64,000 bases of DNA. Origin: Ramlibacter sp. PS4R-6 (GTDB taxonomy: Bacteria > Pseudomonadota > Gammaproteobacteria > Burkholderiales > Burkholderiaceae_C). Location of the stretch: positions 1,550,001 to 1,614,000 of the forward strand of contig NZ_JBBHKA010000001.1 in the NCBI RefSeq assembly GCF_037572775.1, given 5' to 3'. Made by a program: the position numbers and the translations under genes. Within the stretch, counting starts at the first letter, position 1, and the number at the start of each line of letters is the position of its first letter. Under the pieces are notes generated by a model, which saw nothing but the letters and a program-made list of their open reading frames with translations, was not told the DNA's origin and made no database searches. Positions 37,984-45,925 of this stretch are shown in pieces.

Positions 37984-38014
37984 AGTCTGAACCTTACCAT
38001 CATGTCAAGGTCAA
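37984..38014 (-). promoter_or_regulatory. MerR-type promoter of copA-cueR
   Basis: On the minus strand TTGACC (38009-38014) and CAGACT (37984-37989) are 19 bp apart, the long spacer that makes a promoter depend on MerR-type activators. The imperfect dyad ACCTTACC-ATCAT-GTCAAGGT (37991-38011) lies inside it. Confidence 0.7.
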
Positions 38015-38028
38015 GCGGCCGCAGGGCC

Positions 38029-38059
38029 TTGACCTTGCCACGGTGGGAAGGTGCAAGAT
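38029..38059 (+). promoter_or_regulatory. MerR-type promoter of copZ
   Basis: TTGACC (38029-38034) and CAAGAT (38054-38059) with a 19-bp spacer; the dyad ACCTTGCC-ACGGT-GGGAAGGT (38032-38052) has seven of eight bases matching and fills the spacer, as CueR sites do. Confidence 0.72.
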
Positions 38060-38082
38060 ACCTGCAACAAAGGAGAAGGCAC

Positions 38083-38277
38083 TTGATCCAGTTCAACATC
38101 CCCCAGATGAGTTGTGGCCACTGCGCCCGCGCAGTCACCGAGGCCGTCAAGGAAGTCGACCCGAATGCAACGGTCGACGTCGATCTGGCCTCGAAGCAGG
38201 TCAGCGTCGTGTCGACGGCCGAGCGGCAGGAGATCGTCGCAGCCCTCGCGGAGGCCGGGTACGCCCCGGCGTCATGA
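38083..38277 (+). CDS. copZ: Copper chaperone with heavy-metal-associated domain
   Basis: A 64-residue HMA protein: IQFNIPQMSCGHCARAVTEAVKEV with the CXXC copper site. The start is TTG at 38083, set by a strong AGGAG seven bases upstream; no ATG is in place. It carries Cu(I) to CopA or takes part in sensing. Just past a CueR-type promoter, and four bases before a His-rich membrane-protein gene. Confidence 0.88.
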   Translation: MIQFNIPQMSCGHCARAVTEAVKEVDPNATVDVDLASKQVSVVSTAERQEIVAALAEAGYAPAS

Positions 38278-38281
38278 GCCC

Positions 38282-38773
38282 ATGCACCACGGCCATCACC
38301 ACCCCGATCACGGTCCGGGCCACGGCAAGCATCCGAGCCTGAACGTCACCGCTTTCTTCGCGACCTTGCATTGCCTTTCAGGCTGTGCCGTCGGCGAGGT
38401 CCTGGGCATGGTCATCGGCACGGGCCTCGGGCTCGGCAACGCGGCCACCGTCGTCCTGTCGGTCGTTCTTGCGTTCGTCTTCGGCTATGCGTTCACGATG
38501 ACGCCCCTGCTGCGGGCCGGAATCGCTGCGAAGCGCGCGGCAACGCTTGCTTTCGCCGCGGACACGGCTTCGATCAGCATCATGGAACTGGTCGACAACA
38601 CGGTGATGCTGGCCATCCCGGGCGCGATGGATGCGCACCTCGGCTCCGCGCTGTTCTGGGGGGCACTGGGCCTTTCGCTGGTTGTCGCCGGCGCCGCGGC
38701 TTATCCGGTGAACCGCTGGCTCATTGCCAGGGGCAGCGGCCATGCGGTCGTGCACGCACACCACCACCACTGA
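38282..38773 (+). CDS. His-rich DUF4396-type membrane protein
   Basis: A 163-residue protein with His-rich ends (MHHGHHHPDHGPGHGKH; tail HAVVHAHHHH) and about four hydrophobic helices (GCAVGEVLGMVIGTGL..., AATVVLSVVLAFVFGYAF..., LFWGALGLSLVVAGAAAY). I recognise it as a DUF4396 protein; no biochemical role is established to my knowledge. Because it follows copZ by four bases under a CueR-type promoter, a part in copper handling is likely. The His runs suggest metal binding on one or both faces of the membrane. Confidence 0.75.
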   Translation: MHHGHHHPDHGPGHGKHPSLNVTAFFATLHCLSGCAVGEVLGMVIGTGLGLGNAATVVLSVVLAFVFGYAFTMTPLLRAGIAAKRAATLAFAADTASISIMELVDNTVMLAIPGAMDAHLGSALFWGALGLSLVVAGAAAYPVNRWLIARGSGHAVVHAHHHH

Positions 38774-38785
38774 ACCGCCCGCGGC

Positions 38786-38814
38786 TTGACAGCGCCCGGG
38801 CGCGCGGCCAGAGT
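38786..38814 (+). promoter_or_regulatory. Promoter of the second MerR gene
   Basis: TTGACA (38786-38791) and CAGAGT (38809-38814), 17 bp apart, the normal sigma-70 spacing, unlike the 19-bp promoters nearby. A perfect 12-bp palindrome, GCGCCCGGGCGC (38792-38803), fills the spacer and may be a repressor site. Confidence 0.5.
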
Positions 38815-38836
38815 CCCTCCCGGGAAGGAGCTGGAA

Positions 38837-39388
38837 ATGGCCCACATGAACATCGGCGACGCGGCCGCAGCCGCCGGCGTGACGCCCAAGATGATCCGCC
38901 ACTACGAATCGCTCGGCATGATTCCCGGCGTGCAGCGCACCGAAGCCGGCTACCGGATGTACTCGCCGCGCGAGGTCGCGATGCTGCGCTTCATCCGCCA
39001 GGCGCGCGGCCTGGGCTTCCCGGTCAAGCAGGTCGAGACGTTGCTGGCCCTGTGGCGCGACGAGGGCCGCGCCAGCCGCGAAGTCAAGGAAATCGCCGAG
39101 CAGCAGCTGGCCGAGCTCGAGGAGCGCCAGCGCGAGATCGACGAGATGCGGGCCATGCTGTCCGACCTGGTGTCGATGTGCCGCGGCGACGACGACCCGC
39201 ACTGCGCCATCCTCGAAACCCTCGCGTCGCCCGGAGACGCCGCGGCGGCTGGTCATGACGCGCGCAAGAACCTGAAGAAGGTGCGGGCCGGCTCCACCGC
39301 GCCCGCCCGGCAGGCGTGCCACGTCGTGACGCCCGAAGACGCGCCGCACGCGGGCCTGGCGGCCTGGACCCGCGGCCTCGGCCGCTAG
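38837..39388 (+). CDS. MerR-family regulator, CueR-like (second copy)
   Basis: A 183-residue MerR protein: MNIGDAAAAAGVTPKMIRHYESLGMIPG, long helix, and metal loop CRGDDDPHC (CX7C) as in CueR-type Cu/Ag/Au sensors. It has a 50-residue basic tail ending PHAGLAAWTRGLGR, echoed in the third copy (PHAALTAWSLALAR). AAGGAG precedes the ATG at 38837. Ends one base from the convergent peroxidase gene. Confidence 0.85.
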   Translation: MAHMNIGDAAAAAGVTPKMIRHYESLGMIPGVQRTEAGYRMYSPREVAMLRFIRQARGLGFPVKQVETLLALWRDEGRASREVKEIAEQQLAELEERQREIDEMRAMLSDLVSMCRGDDDPHCAILETLASPGDAAAAGHDARKNLKKVRAGSTAPARQACHVVTPEDAPHAGLAAWTRGLGR

Positions 39389-39389
39389 A

Positions 39390-40649
39390 TCAGCGCGCCG
39401 GCGCCTTCAGCCACTTCTCCCCGGAACGCAAAGGCCCGCTCAGGGTCTTGAGGAAAGCGACGAGCTGCTTCACCTCGGTCGCGTCCAGTCCCAGCGGCTG
39501 CAGTTCGCTGTGCCCCTGCGGCGCGGCGGGCGCGCGGTTGTAGTGCCGCACGACGTCTTCGAGCGTGGCGAACTGGCCCGCGTGCATGTAAGGCGCACGT
39601 TCGGCCACGTTGCGCAGCGACGGCGCGCGGAACTGGCGCAGGTGATTGTCCGAGCCTTCCGCCAGGAAGCGGATCTCGCCGCATTGCTCCGGCTTCGCGT
39701 CGCTGTGCCGGCCCAGGCAGTTGAATTCGTCTGCCAGCACCTGCCGCGCACCTGCGAGGCGGCCGCTGTCCGGCTTGCCGCCCGCCGCCAGCGGCACGCC
39801 GGTGTTGTGGAACTCGTTGTTGGTGAAGAGCGGCCCGGCGTGGCACTGGATGCAGTTGGCCCGGCCGATGAAGAGCTTGAGTCCCGCGATCTCGTCGCGC
39901 GACAGCGTCGCCGCCATCCGCGCCGCATCGCCCCGCGCCGCCGCGTCGGCATAGGCATCGAAGCGCGAGGGGCCGGGCTCGATCCTGCGCTCATAGGCCG
40001 CGATGGCCTTGCCGAGGTTCGCGAAGATGGCGTCGACCTTGTCGCGATCGGGCGCGGGCATCGCCTGCCAGGCTGCTGCGGCCTGCGCATTCGCCACAGG
40101 GCCCGCATTCTTCGGCAAGTGCCCGATCGCAGGCATCTTCCCGAAGATCCTCTCGTAGTCGGCGAGATAGGCACCCGCAAGCACGTGCGCGTACTGCGTG
40201 CGGTCGCCGCCGTGCTCGACCGGGCTCTCGAGCGGGCCCAGCGCCTGCGACCATTGGCTGTCCTTGCGGCCGTCCCAGAATTGCCAGGGACTGCGGGCGG
40301 TGCCCACGATGCTCATGGTGCGGCGATCGGTCGTCCCGATGCCCCTGGCGAGGGGCGTGCCGTCCTGGAACTGCCTGTCGGGAAGGTGGCAACTGGCGCA
40401 CGACACCTGGCCGTTGGCGCTGAGGCGGCCGTCGAAGAAGAGGCGCTGGCCGAGTTCGGCCGCGCGCTCGTCGTCGGCCACGCGGTTGGACGGGTCGGCG
40501 GGCAGGGGCGGCAGGTTCGCGATCGAAAGTTGCCCGATCCGTTCGATTTCCGTGTCCGACCACAGCGGGGCCCGCACAAAGCCGAGCGATGCGAGCGCCG
40601 CAGCCACGACGGCGGCAGCGGTGAGCAGCGAAGGCAGCCTGCGCAACAT
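39390..40649 (-). CDS. Di-heme cytochrome c peroxidase (MauG/CcpA family)
   Basis: A 419-residue periplasmic protein with a signal helix (LLTAAAVVAAALASLGFV). Two heme-binding motifs, CASCH near residue 85 and CIQCH near residue 265, with family landmarks LFFDGRLSANGQVSCASCH, PWQFWDGR, LFTNNEFHNTGVP and APYMHAGQFATLEDVV. Bacterial members reduce hydrogen peroxide or, in MauG-like forms, oxidise protein residues; which applies is not clear. Last gene of a three-gene operon. Confidence 0.92.
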   Translation of the reverse strand: MLRRLPSLLTAAAVVAAALASLGFVRAPLWSDTEIERIGQLSIANLPPLPADPSNRVADDERAAELGQRLFFDGRLSANGQVSCASCHLPDRQFQDGTPLARGIGTTDRRTMSIVGTARSPWQFWDGRKDSQWSQALGPLESPVEHGGDRTQYAHVLAGAYLADYERIFGKMPAIGHLPKNAGPVANAQAAAAWQAMPAPDRDKVDAIFANLGKAIAAYERRIEPGPSRFDAYADAAARGDAARMAATLSRDEIAGLKLFIGRANCIQCHAGPLFTNNEFHNTGVPLAAGGKPDSGRLAGARQVLADEFNCLGRHSDAKPEQCGEIRFLAEGSDNHLRQFRAPSLRNVAERAPYMHAGQFATLEDVVRHYNRAPAAPQGHSELQPLGLDATEVKQLVAFLKTLSGPLRSGEKWLKAPAR

Positions 40650-40659
40650 TCCCGGCCTC

Positions 40660-41109
40660 CTACTTCTTCAGCTGGAGGTTGAAGCTGGCGCGCTCCGTGC
40701 GGCCACCTGCCGTGATGTCGAAGTCCATCACCCACCAGCCGCCCATCTGGAACTTGATGCCCTCCACGAGGTAGTCGCCGTTGCCGAGGTTGCGGGTCAT
40801 GCGCGGGCGCGTCGGAAGGCCGTGGCGGTGCTCGGGCATGTCGCCGTCGATCGCGATGGCGGCATCGGTGACGGGCGAACCGTCGGTGCGCGCCACGTGC
40901 AGCTTCCATGCGTGCAGGCGGCCGACGGGGATCGTGCCTTCGGTCGCGTACGAAACGCGGAAGGCCCCGTGCGCCGACACGCGCTCGGTCGCGTACTCGG
41001 GGCCCGCTGCCGGCGGCCTGACACCCGCTGCGGCGCAGGCGGTGACGAAGCTCGCGGACAAGGCGGCGGCAAGCGCGAGGAATTCGCGGCGTCGGGTCGT
41101 CTCTTTCAT
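40660..41109 (-). CDS. FixH/YtkA-like exported lipoprotein
   Basis: A 149-residue protein. The N-terminus TRRREFLALAAALSASFVTAC has both a twin-Arg pattern and a lipobox (VTAC), so it may be a Tat-exported lipoprotein. The body is an Ig-like FixH/YtkA fold (VGRLHAWKLHVARTDGSPV, IDGDMPEHRHGLPTRPRM, YLVEGIKFQMGGWWVMDF). MPEHRHG is a possible metal site. Lies 10-11 bases from both operon partners. Confidence 0.75.
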   Translation of the reverse strand: MKETTRRREFLALAAALSASFVTACAAAGVRPPAAGPEYATERVSAHGAFRVSYATEGTIPVGRLHAWKLHVARTDGSPVTDAAIAIDGDMPEHRHGLPTRPRMTRNLGNGDYLVEGIKFQMGGWWVMDFDITAGGRTERASFNLQLKK

Positions 41110-41120
41110 GGCCGTGCTCC

Positions 41121-41312
41121 TCATTCGCAACGCGTGACGTAGCGAAGTTCGGCCGCGGCCGACGCATGGGTGATGCCGAGGTCGCGCAGTTCGTACTCGC
41201 TCATCGTGGACAGCAGTTCGAGGTCGCGCTGCGCGCGGCGCGCTTCACGCCAGCGGCGTGCCAGGCGCTGCAGCCAGTCGGCCGCTGCGGAAAGCAGGAA
41301 GACGGGGTTCAT
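41121..41312 (-). CDS. DUF1127 small protein
   Basis: A 63-residue basic protein: N-terminal helix MNPVFLLSAAADWLQRLARRWREARRAQRDL and the DUF1127 core LLSTMSEYELRDLGIT. AAGGAG precedes the ATG at 41312. Such proteins are known mainly as small stress- or phosphate-linked regulators, some RNA-binding. First gene of the peroxidase operon, behind a promoter with MerR spacing. Confidence 0.85.
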   Translation of the reverse strand: MNPVFLLSAAADWLQRLARRWREARRAQRDLELLSTMSEYELRDLGITHASAAAELRYVTRCE

Positions 41313-41341
41313 GGGGGCTCCTTGGGTGTGTTGGAGCCGCA

Positions 41342-41372
41342 AGGTTCAACCCTGACCCGATGGCAAGGTCAA
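41342..41372 (-). promoter_or_regulatory. MerR-type promoter of the DUF1127/peroxidase operon
   Basis: Minus-strand TTGACC (41367-41372) and GAACCT (41342-41347) are 19 bp apart. The dyad ACCCTGAC-CCGAT-GGCAAGGT (41349-41369) is imperfect but keeps the ACCTTG half found at the copA and copZ promoters. Confidence 0.65.
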
Positions 41373-41397
41373 GGGAGCGGGGCCGGGGCGCGGGGGG

Positions 41398-41428
41398 TTG
41401 ACCTTGACACCGCGTCAAGGTTGAAACT
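41398..41428 (+). promoter_or_regulatory. MerR-type promoter of the third MerR gene
   Basis: TTGACC (41398-41403) and GAAACT (41423-41428) are 19 bp apart, enclosing a perfect 8-bp dyad ACCTTGAC-ACCGC-GTCAAGGT (41401-41421), the best CueR-type site in the window. Confidence 0.75.
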
Positions 41429-41451
41429 TGCGCCATTCCCAAGGAGCAGCC

Positions 41452-42018
41452 ATGCAACTCTTGAACATCGGCGATGCAGCCGCCGCAGCGGGCGTGACCC
41501 CCAAGATGATCCGGCACTACGAGATGCTGGGCCTCATCCCCGAGCCCCAGCGCACCGACGCCGGCTACCGGCTCTACGGCGAGCGTGAAGTCGCCATGCT
41601 GCAGTTCATCCGGCAGTCCCGCGGCCTGGGCTTCTCGATGCAGCAGATCGAGTCGCTGCTGTCTCTGTGGCGCAACCCTTCGCGCCACAGCAAGGAGGTC
41701 AAGGAAGTCGCGCAGCGGCAGCTGGAGGAGTTGCAACAGCGCCAGCGCGAACTCGACCAGATGCGCGGCACGCTGGAGAAGCTGGTGCAGGAATGCCGCG
41801 GCGACGACTCCGCGCACTGCGCGATCCTGGACCGGCTGTCGCGGCCTGCGAAGCCTTGCTGCAACGACGGGGCGGACCGCGCGAAAAAGGCGCTCAAGGC
41901 CGTTCGCCCGGGTGAACGGCGCCCGGCCGCCGCGCGCCCGCGCCCCGACGCAGCGCCCGCGCAAAACCCGCATGCCGCGCTGACCGCGTGGTCGCTGGCG
42001 CTCGCGCGGCACGCCTGA
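41452..42018 (+). CDS. MerR-family regulator, CueR-like (third copy)
   Basis: A 188-residue MerR protein very like the second copy: LNIGDAAAAAGVTPKMIRHYEMLGLIPEPQRTDAGYRLYGEREVAMLQFIRQ, long coiled helix, and metal loop CRGDDSAHC (CX7C). A 60-residue basic, Ala/Pro/Arg-rich tail ends PHAALTAWSLALARHA. AAGGAG lies before the ATG. It likely controls itself and the divergent DUF1127/FixH-like/peroxidase operon. Confidence 0.87.
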   Translation: MQLLNIGDAAAAAGVTPKMIRHYEMLGLIPEPQRTDAGYRLYGEREVAMLQFIRQSRGLGFSMQQIESLLSLWRNPSRHSKEVKEVAQRQLEELQQRQRELDQMRGTLEKLVQECRGDDSAHCAILDRLSRPAKPCCNDGADRAKKALKAVRPGERRPAAARPRPDAAPAQNPHAALTAWSLALARHA

Positions 42019-42041
42019 CCCTGCACCACGAGGAGCCCGGC

Positions 42042-42545
42042 ATGACCCGCGCCACGCGCAACCACCTGCGCCGCCTCGCACTGCGCCTCGTCTGCGCCGC
42101 GACGGGGGCGGTGTTCCTCGGCATCGTGGGCCACCACGTGTACACGATGGACTTCGAGCCGCTGGCGGCGCTTTGCCTGCCGTTCCTGGTAATCTTCTTC
42201 GGCTTCACGTCGCTGCTGTACATGCGCGGGCGCTCGCTCGGCCGCGGCCGCGAATCGCTGCGCACCCTCTTCGCGGCGGAGCGCGCGATGCAGGGCGCCG
42301 TCTTCTACGTGTCGGGCGTGGTGCTGGGCGTGAGCTTCTACGGCCTGTTCCGCTACATGGGTTTCGAGTTCGACGCCGCCAGGCCGGACCTGCACGGCCT
42401 GTGGCTGCTGCTGTTTTTCGTTCCCTACTGGCTGATGCAGCGCGGCTTCTTCATGTTCCTCACGGCCGTCTGGATCATCGTGCCGCAGTTGCTGCATCCG
42501 GTCAGCTCCTACGAGCTGTGGCGCCGCGTGGCCCGGCAACCCTGA
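42042..42545 (+). CDS. Predicted four-helix membrane protein, unknown function
   Basis: A 167-residue protein with hydrophobic segments near residues 13-32, 40-61, 84-104 and 118-150 (last part: WLLLFFVPYWLMQRGFFMFLTAVWIIVPQLL). A GAGGAG ribosome site supports the ATG. I do not recognise a family. It starts 23 bases after the third MerR gene in the same direction and could be part of its regulon. Confidence 0.6.
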   Translation: MTRATRNHLRRLALRLVCAATGAVFLGIVGHHVYTMDFEPLAALCLPFLVIFFGFTSLLYMRGRSLGRGRESLRTLFAAERAMQGAVFYVSGVVLGVSFYGLFRYMGFEFDAARPDLHGLWLLLFFVPYWLMQRGFFMFLTAVWIIVPQLLHPVSSYELWRRVARQP

Positions 42546-42565
42546 CGCCGGGACGGACCACCGCT

Positions 42566-43015
42566 TCACTTCCCGCGCCGGTGCGCGGCGTCCACTTCTT
42601 CCTGCGCCCGCCGGATGCGCTCCGGCCACTGCGCCTTGATGAAGGACAGCACGGCGTTGATCTCCAGGTCGGACAGCACGCCGGCGAAGGCCGGCATGTC
42701 CGAGTCGTAACCCGTCGTTCCTGCGGCCTTCGCGATGCCGTGCTTCGTGAGGTTGAACAGCACTTCGTCCGGGTGGTGCCAGGTGTGGCCCTTGGCATCG
42801 TGGGGTGGGGCCGGCAGGCGGCCCGCGGCGTTGCGCAACTGCCAGTTCGGCTGGCCTTCGAGCTTCTCGCCGTGGCACGACGCGCAGCGTGCTGCGTAGA
42901 TGGCGCGGCCCTGCGCGACGACCTGTGCGTCGTCCGCGCGCAGCTTCGCCGGGTCGACGGGGGTGTCGCAAGCCGCCAGCGCCAACAGGGCGCCGAAGAA
43001 AGCAAGCCCCTTCAT
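42566..43015 (-). CDS. Class I cytochrome c, lipoprotein
   Basis: A 149-residue exported cytochrome: signal with lipobox (ALLALAAC), a single heme motif in AIYAARCASCHGEKLEG, and a distal Met candidate in YDSDMPAFAGVLSD, then an Arg/Lys-rich tail. Its ATG overlaps the apaH stop. It could carry electrons to the peroxidase encoded 2 kb away, but there is no direct evidence. Confidence 0.85.
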   Translation of the reverse strand: MKGLAFFGALLALAACDTPVDPAKLRADDAQVVAQGRAIYAARCASCHGEKLEGQPNWQLRNAAGRLPAPPHDAKGHTWHHPDEVLFNLTKHGIAKAAGTTGYDSDMPAFAGVLSDLEINAVLSFIKAQWPERIRRAQEEVDAAHRRGK

Positions 43016-43842
43016 TCGCCCGGCGCCTGCGCCTGCTCGCAGTCGACCTGCACCAGTTCGTGGCCGCCGTCGGCCGCGAGCCGCAGCGCCGAGAGGCAGC
43101 CGCCCCACACGCAACCCGTGTCGAGCGAGATCACGTCGGGCCGGCGCAGGTAGCCCAGCTGCGACCAGTGCCCGAAGGCGATGGTCTCGCCCGCCGTGCG
43201 GCGGCCCGGCACGTCGAACCAGGCCACGGTGCCCGCGGGTGCGTCGGCGATGCCGCCGGACGCCTTCAGGTGCATCACGCCTTCGGGCGTGCAGAAGCGC
43301 AGCCGCGTGAGCGCATTGACGACAACCCGCAGGCGCTCGGCGCCGCGCAGCGTGTCGCGCCACTGCGCCGGTTCGTTGCCGTACATCTGCGGCAGGAAGT
43401 CGAACAGCTCCGGGCCACGCAGCACGGCTTCGACTTCGGCGGCGAGCGACAGGACCTGTGCCGCATCCCATTGCGGCAGCACCCCGCCATGCACCATCAG
43501 GAGGCCGTGCTCGCGCATCGCCATCTTCTGCGCGCGCAGCCATTCGAGCATCTCGCCGCCGTCGGGTGACTTGAGCACCCGGTCCATGGTGTCGTTGCGG
43601 TGCGGCGCGCGGTTGCCGTGCGCCACCGCGAGCAGGCTGAGGTCGTGGTTGCCCAGGAGGCAGCGCGCCGCGTCGCCGTATCCCATCAGCCGGCGCAGTA
43701 CCGCGTCGGACTCGGGGCCGCGGTTGACGAGGTCGCCCAGCAGGTAGGCGGTGTCGCGGCTCGGCGAGAAGCCCACCTTCTCCAGCAGGCGCCCGAGCGC
43801 CGTGTCGCAGCCCTGCACGTCGCCGATCAGATAAAGTGCCAT
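43012..43842 (-). CDS. apaH: Symmetrical diadenosine tetraphosphatase
   Basis: A 276-residue metallophosphatase that splits Ap4A into two ADP. Motifs: YLIGDVQGCDTALGRLL, LLGDLVNRGPESDAVLR, CLLGNHDLSLL, MVHGGVLPQWD and FGHWSQLGYL. Length matches E. coli ApaH (280). Divergent from the CBS transporter across 24 bases. Confidence 0.95.
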   Translation of the reverse strand: MALYLIGDVQGCDTALGRLLEKVGFSPSRDTAYLLGDLVNRGPESDAVLRRLMGYGDAARCLLGNHDLSLLAVAHGNRAPHRNDTMDRVLKSPDGGEMLEWLRAQKMAMREHGLLMVHGGVLPQWDAAQVLSLAAEVEAVLRGPELFDFLPQMYGNEPAQWRDTLRGAERLRVVVNALTRLRFCTPEGVMHLKASGGIADAPAGTVAWFDVPGRRTAGETIAFGHWSQLGYLRRPDVISLDTGCVWGGCLSALRLAADGGHELVQVDCEQAQAPGE

Positions 43843-43866
43843 CGAGAATCATTGTCCACCGAACCG

Positions 43867-45171
43867 ATGGATGCCCTGCTGATCGTCGTGCTGACCCTGC
43901 TCAATGGCGTGTTCGCCATGTCGGAGATGGCATTGGCGTCTTCGCGCAAGGCGCGGCTGATCGCCATGGCCGAGGAAGGCGACGGCGGCGCGCAATCGGC
44001 CCTGCGGCTCATGGAGCACCCGACGAAGTTCCTGTCGACGGTGCAGGTGGGCATCACGGTCACGGGCATGCTCAACGGCATCGTCGGCGAGGCGGCCTTC
44101 AGCGCCGATGTCGGCCTGTGGCTGCAGGGCTTCGGCATGTCGCCGCGCGCATCGGGCATCGTGGCCACCGCGCTCGTGGTGGCCGCCATCACCTTCGTGA
44201 CCATCATCTTCGGCGAGCTGGTGCCCAAGCGGGTCGGCCAGCTCTATCCCGAGCCGGTCAGCCGCTGGCTGTCGCGGCCGATGGCCTGGCTGGCGAAAGC
44301 GGCCTCGCCATTCGTGTGGCTGCTGGCCACCACCACGCAGACCATCCTGAAGCTGCTGCGCATCGACACCTCGCGCGTGCGCGGGATGACCGAGGAAGAG
44401 ATCGCGCACAGCCTGGAGGAGGGCGTGGACGCCGGCGTCATCGAGCAGCACGAACGCCAGATGGTGCAGAACGTCTTCCACCTGGACGACCGGCCGCTCA
44501 CGTCGATGATGGTGCCGCGCTCGGACATCGAGTGGCTCGACGCGTCGCTCACGCCGGTGCGGTGCTTCGACCACATCTCGGCCGGCGAACCCCATTCCTG
44601 GTACCCGGTGTGCCGCGGCTCGCTCGACGAGGTGGTGGGCATGGTCAGCGTGGCGCACCTGCTGACGCGACGGGACGACGACGCGACGATGCTGGAAGCG
44701 CTCGCGCTGCCGGCGATCTTCGTGCCGGAGACGCTCACCGGCATGGAGCTGCTGGAGCAGTTCCGCGCCAAGTCGGGCCGCATGGTGTTCGTCGTGGACG
44801 AATACGGCGTGGTGCAAGGCCTCATGACGCCGCACGACCTGCTGGAGGCCATCACGGGCGAACTCAAGCCCGAGGCGCACGTGGAGGCCTGGGCGACGCA
44901 GCGCGAGGACGGCTCGTGGCTGCTGGACGGGCTGATGCCCGTCTCCGAGCTGAAGGCGCGGCTGGAGATCCGCGACCTGCCCGACGAGGACCGGGGCCTG
45001 TACAACACGCTGGCGGGCCTGCTGATGACGGTGACGGGCCACCTGCCGGGGGTGGGCGAGAAGATAGAGTCCTCGCATTGGGTGTTCGAGGTGGTGGACC
45101 TGGACGGCAAGCGCATCGACAAGGTGCTCGCGAAGCACGTCCCGAAGGTGGCAAAGGCGATGGAGGGTTAG
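43867..45171 (+). CDS. CNNM/CorC-HlyC-type membrane protein with CBS domains
   Basis: A 434-residue hemolysin-C-like transporter. N-terminal DUF21/CNNM domain with about four helices (MDALLIVVLTLLNGVFAMSEMALASSRKARL ... VTIIFGELVPKRVGQLYPEP), then a CBS pair (MVPRSDIEWLDASLT..., GRMVFVVDEYGVVQGLMTPHDLLEAI) and a C-terminal CorC_HlyC domain. Probably moves or senses Mg2+/Co2+. No strong ribosome site at the ATG; an in-frame TTG at 43852 is an alternative. Confidence 0.88.
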   Translation: MDALLIVVLTLLNGVFAMSEMALASSRKARLIAMAEEGDGGAQSALRLMEHPTKFLSTVQVGITVTGMLNGIVGEAAFSADVGLWLQGFGMSPRASGIVATALVVAAITFVTIIFGELVPKRVGQLYPEPVSRWLSRPMAWLAKAASPFVWLLATTTQTILKLLRIDTSRVRGMTEEEIAHSLEEGVDAGVIEQHERQMVQNVFHLDDRPLTSMMVPRSDIEWLDASLTPVRCFDHISAGEPHSWYPVCRGSLDEVVGMVSVAHLLTRRDDDATMLEALALPAIFVPETLTGMELLEQFRAKSGRMVFVVDEYGVVQGLMTPHDLLEAITGELKPEAHVEAWATQREDGSWLLDGLMPVSELKARLEIRDLPDEDRGLYNTLAGLLMTVTGHLPGVGEKIESSHWVFEVVDLDGKRIDKVLAKHVPKVAKAMEG

Positions 45172-45175
45172 CGAC

Positions 45176-45925
45176 GTGTCCGACGCGGTCTATTACGAAA
45201 AGCCGGTCCTGCTGGACCGGGCCAAGCACAAGCGGCTGCGGGTGCGCACCAGCACGAGCTTCGCGTTCGCGCGCAAGGCCAATTCCGTCTACCTGGCGGG
45301 CGTGGAGTTCAACGAGGCGATGAAGGAATACGCCATCGTCTTCACGCGCGCGGCCAACGGCCGCGTCGTACCGGTGGCGATGCTCGGCCTGCGCACCCGC
45401 GAGAACCTGTTCGTCGCCGAGGGCGAGCGCTGGGACGCCGTCTACGTCCCGGCGTTCATCCGGCGCTACCCCTTCGTGCTGGCGCAATTGGGCGGCGAGC
45501 AATTGGGCGTGTGCATCGACGAGGCCTACGGCGGCTTCAACACCAAGGAAGGCGAGGCGCTCTTCGACGAGCAGGGCGGCAACACGCCTTTCCTGGCCAA
45601 CGCCGTGCAGTTCCTCGAGAACTACCAGCGCGAGTTCGCGCGCACCGAGATGTTCTGCGCGCGGCTGGAGCAGTTCGGCCTGTTCAAGGAGATGAACGCG
45701 CAGGCGCACCTGAAGGACGGGCGCAGCTTCACCGTGTCGAACCTGCTGGTGGTGGACGAGCCGCGGCTGATGACGCTGCCCGATGCCATCGCGCTGTCGC
45801 TGTTCCGCTCGGGCGAGCTGCACCTGGTGTCCATGCACCTGGCGTCGCTGTCGAACATGCAGCGCCTGACGGAACGGATCGTGCTGCGCGCCGGCCCCAT
45901 GGAACCGGCGCCGAAGCCGGCCTGA
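45176..45925 (+). CDS. SapC-family protein
   Basis: A 249-residue protein starting with GTG four bases after the CBS-protein stop. KANSVYLAGVEFNEAMKEYAIVF, YVPAFIRRYPFVLA, CIDEAYGGFNTKEGEALFDEQG and LVVDEPRLMTLPDAIA are typical of the SapC family (PF07277). The name comes from a Campylobacter S-layer secretion protein; in other proteobacteria the gene often sits with TonB-dependent receptors. Role here unknown. Confidence 0.82.
   Translation: MSDAVYYEKPVLLDRAKHKRLRVRTSTSFAFARKANSVYLAGVEFNEAMKEYAIVFTRAANGRVVPVAMLGLRTRENLFVAEGERWDAVYVPAFIRRYPFVLAQLGGEQLGVCIDEAYGGFNTKEGEALFDEQGGNTPFLANAVQFLENYQREFARTEMFCARLEQFGLFKEMNAQAHLKDGRSFTVSNLLVVDEPRLMTLPDAIALSLFRSGELHLVSMHLASLSNMQRLTERIVLRAGPMEPAPKPA

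Noticed and set aside
39390-43015. A single operon joining the di-heme peroxidase and the class I cytochrome
   Set aside because: The genes are separated by the MerR and membrane-protein genes on the opposite strand, so any link is functional at most.
42805-43569. Long plus-strand frame opposite the cytochrome and apaH genes
   Set aside because: It mirrors well-supported minus-strand genes, has an Arg/Ala/Pro-rich shadow composition and no recognisable domain. The same holds for the other long antisense frames, for example opposite the oxidoreductase at 46309-49008.
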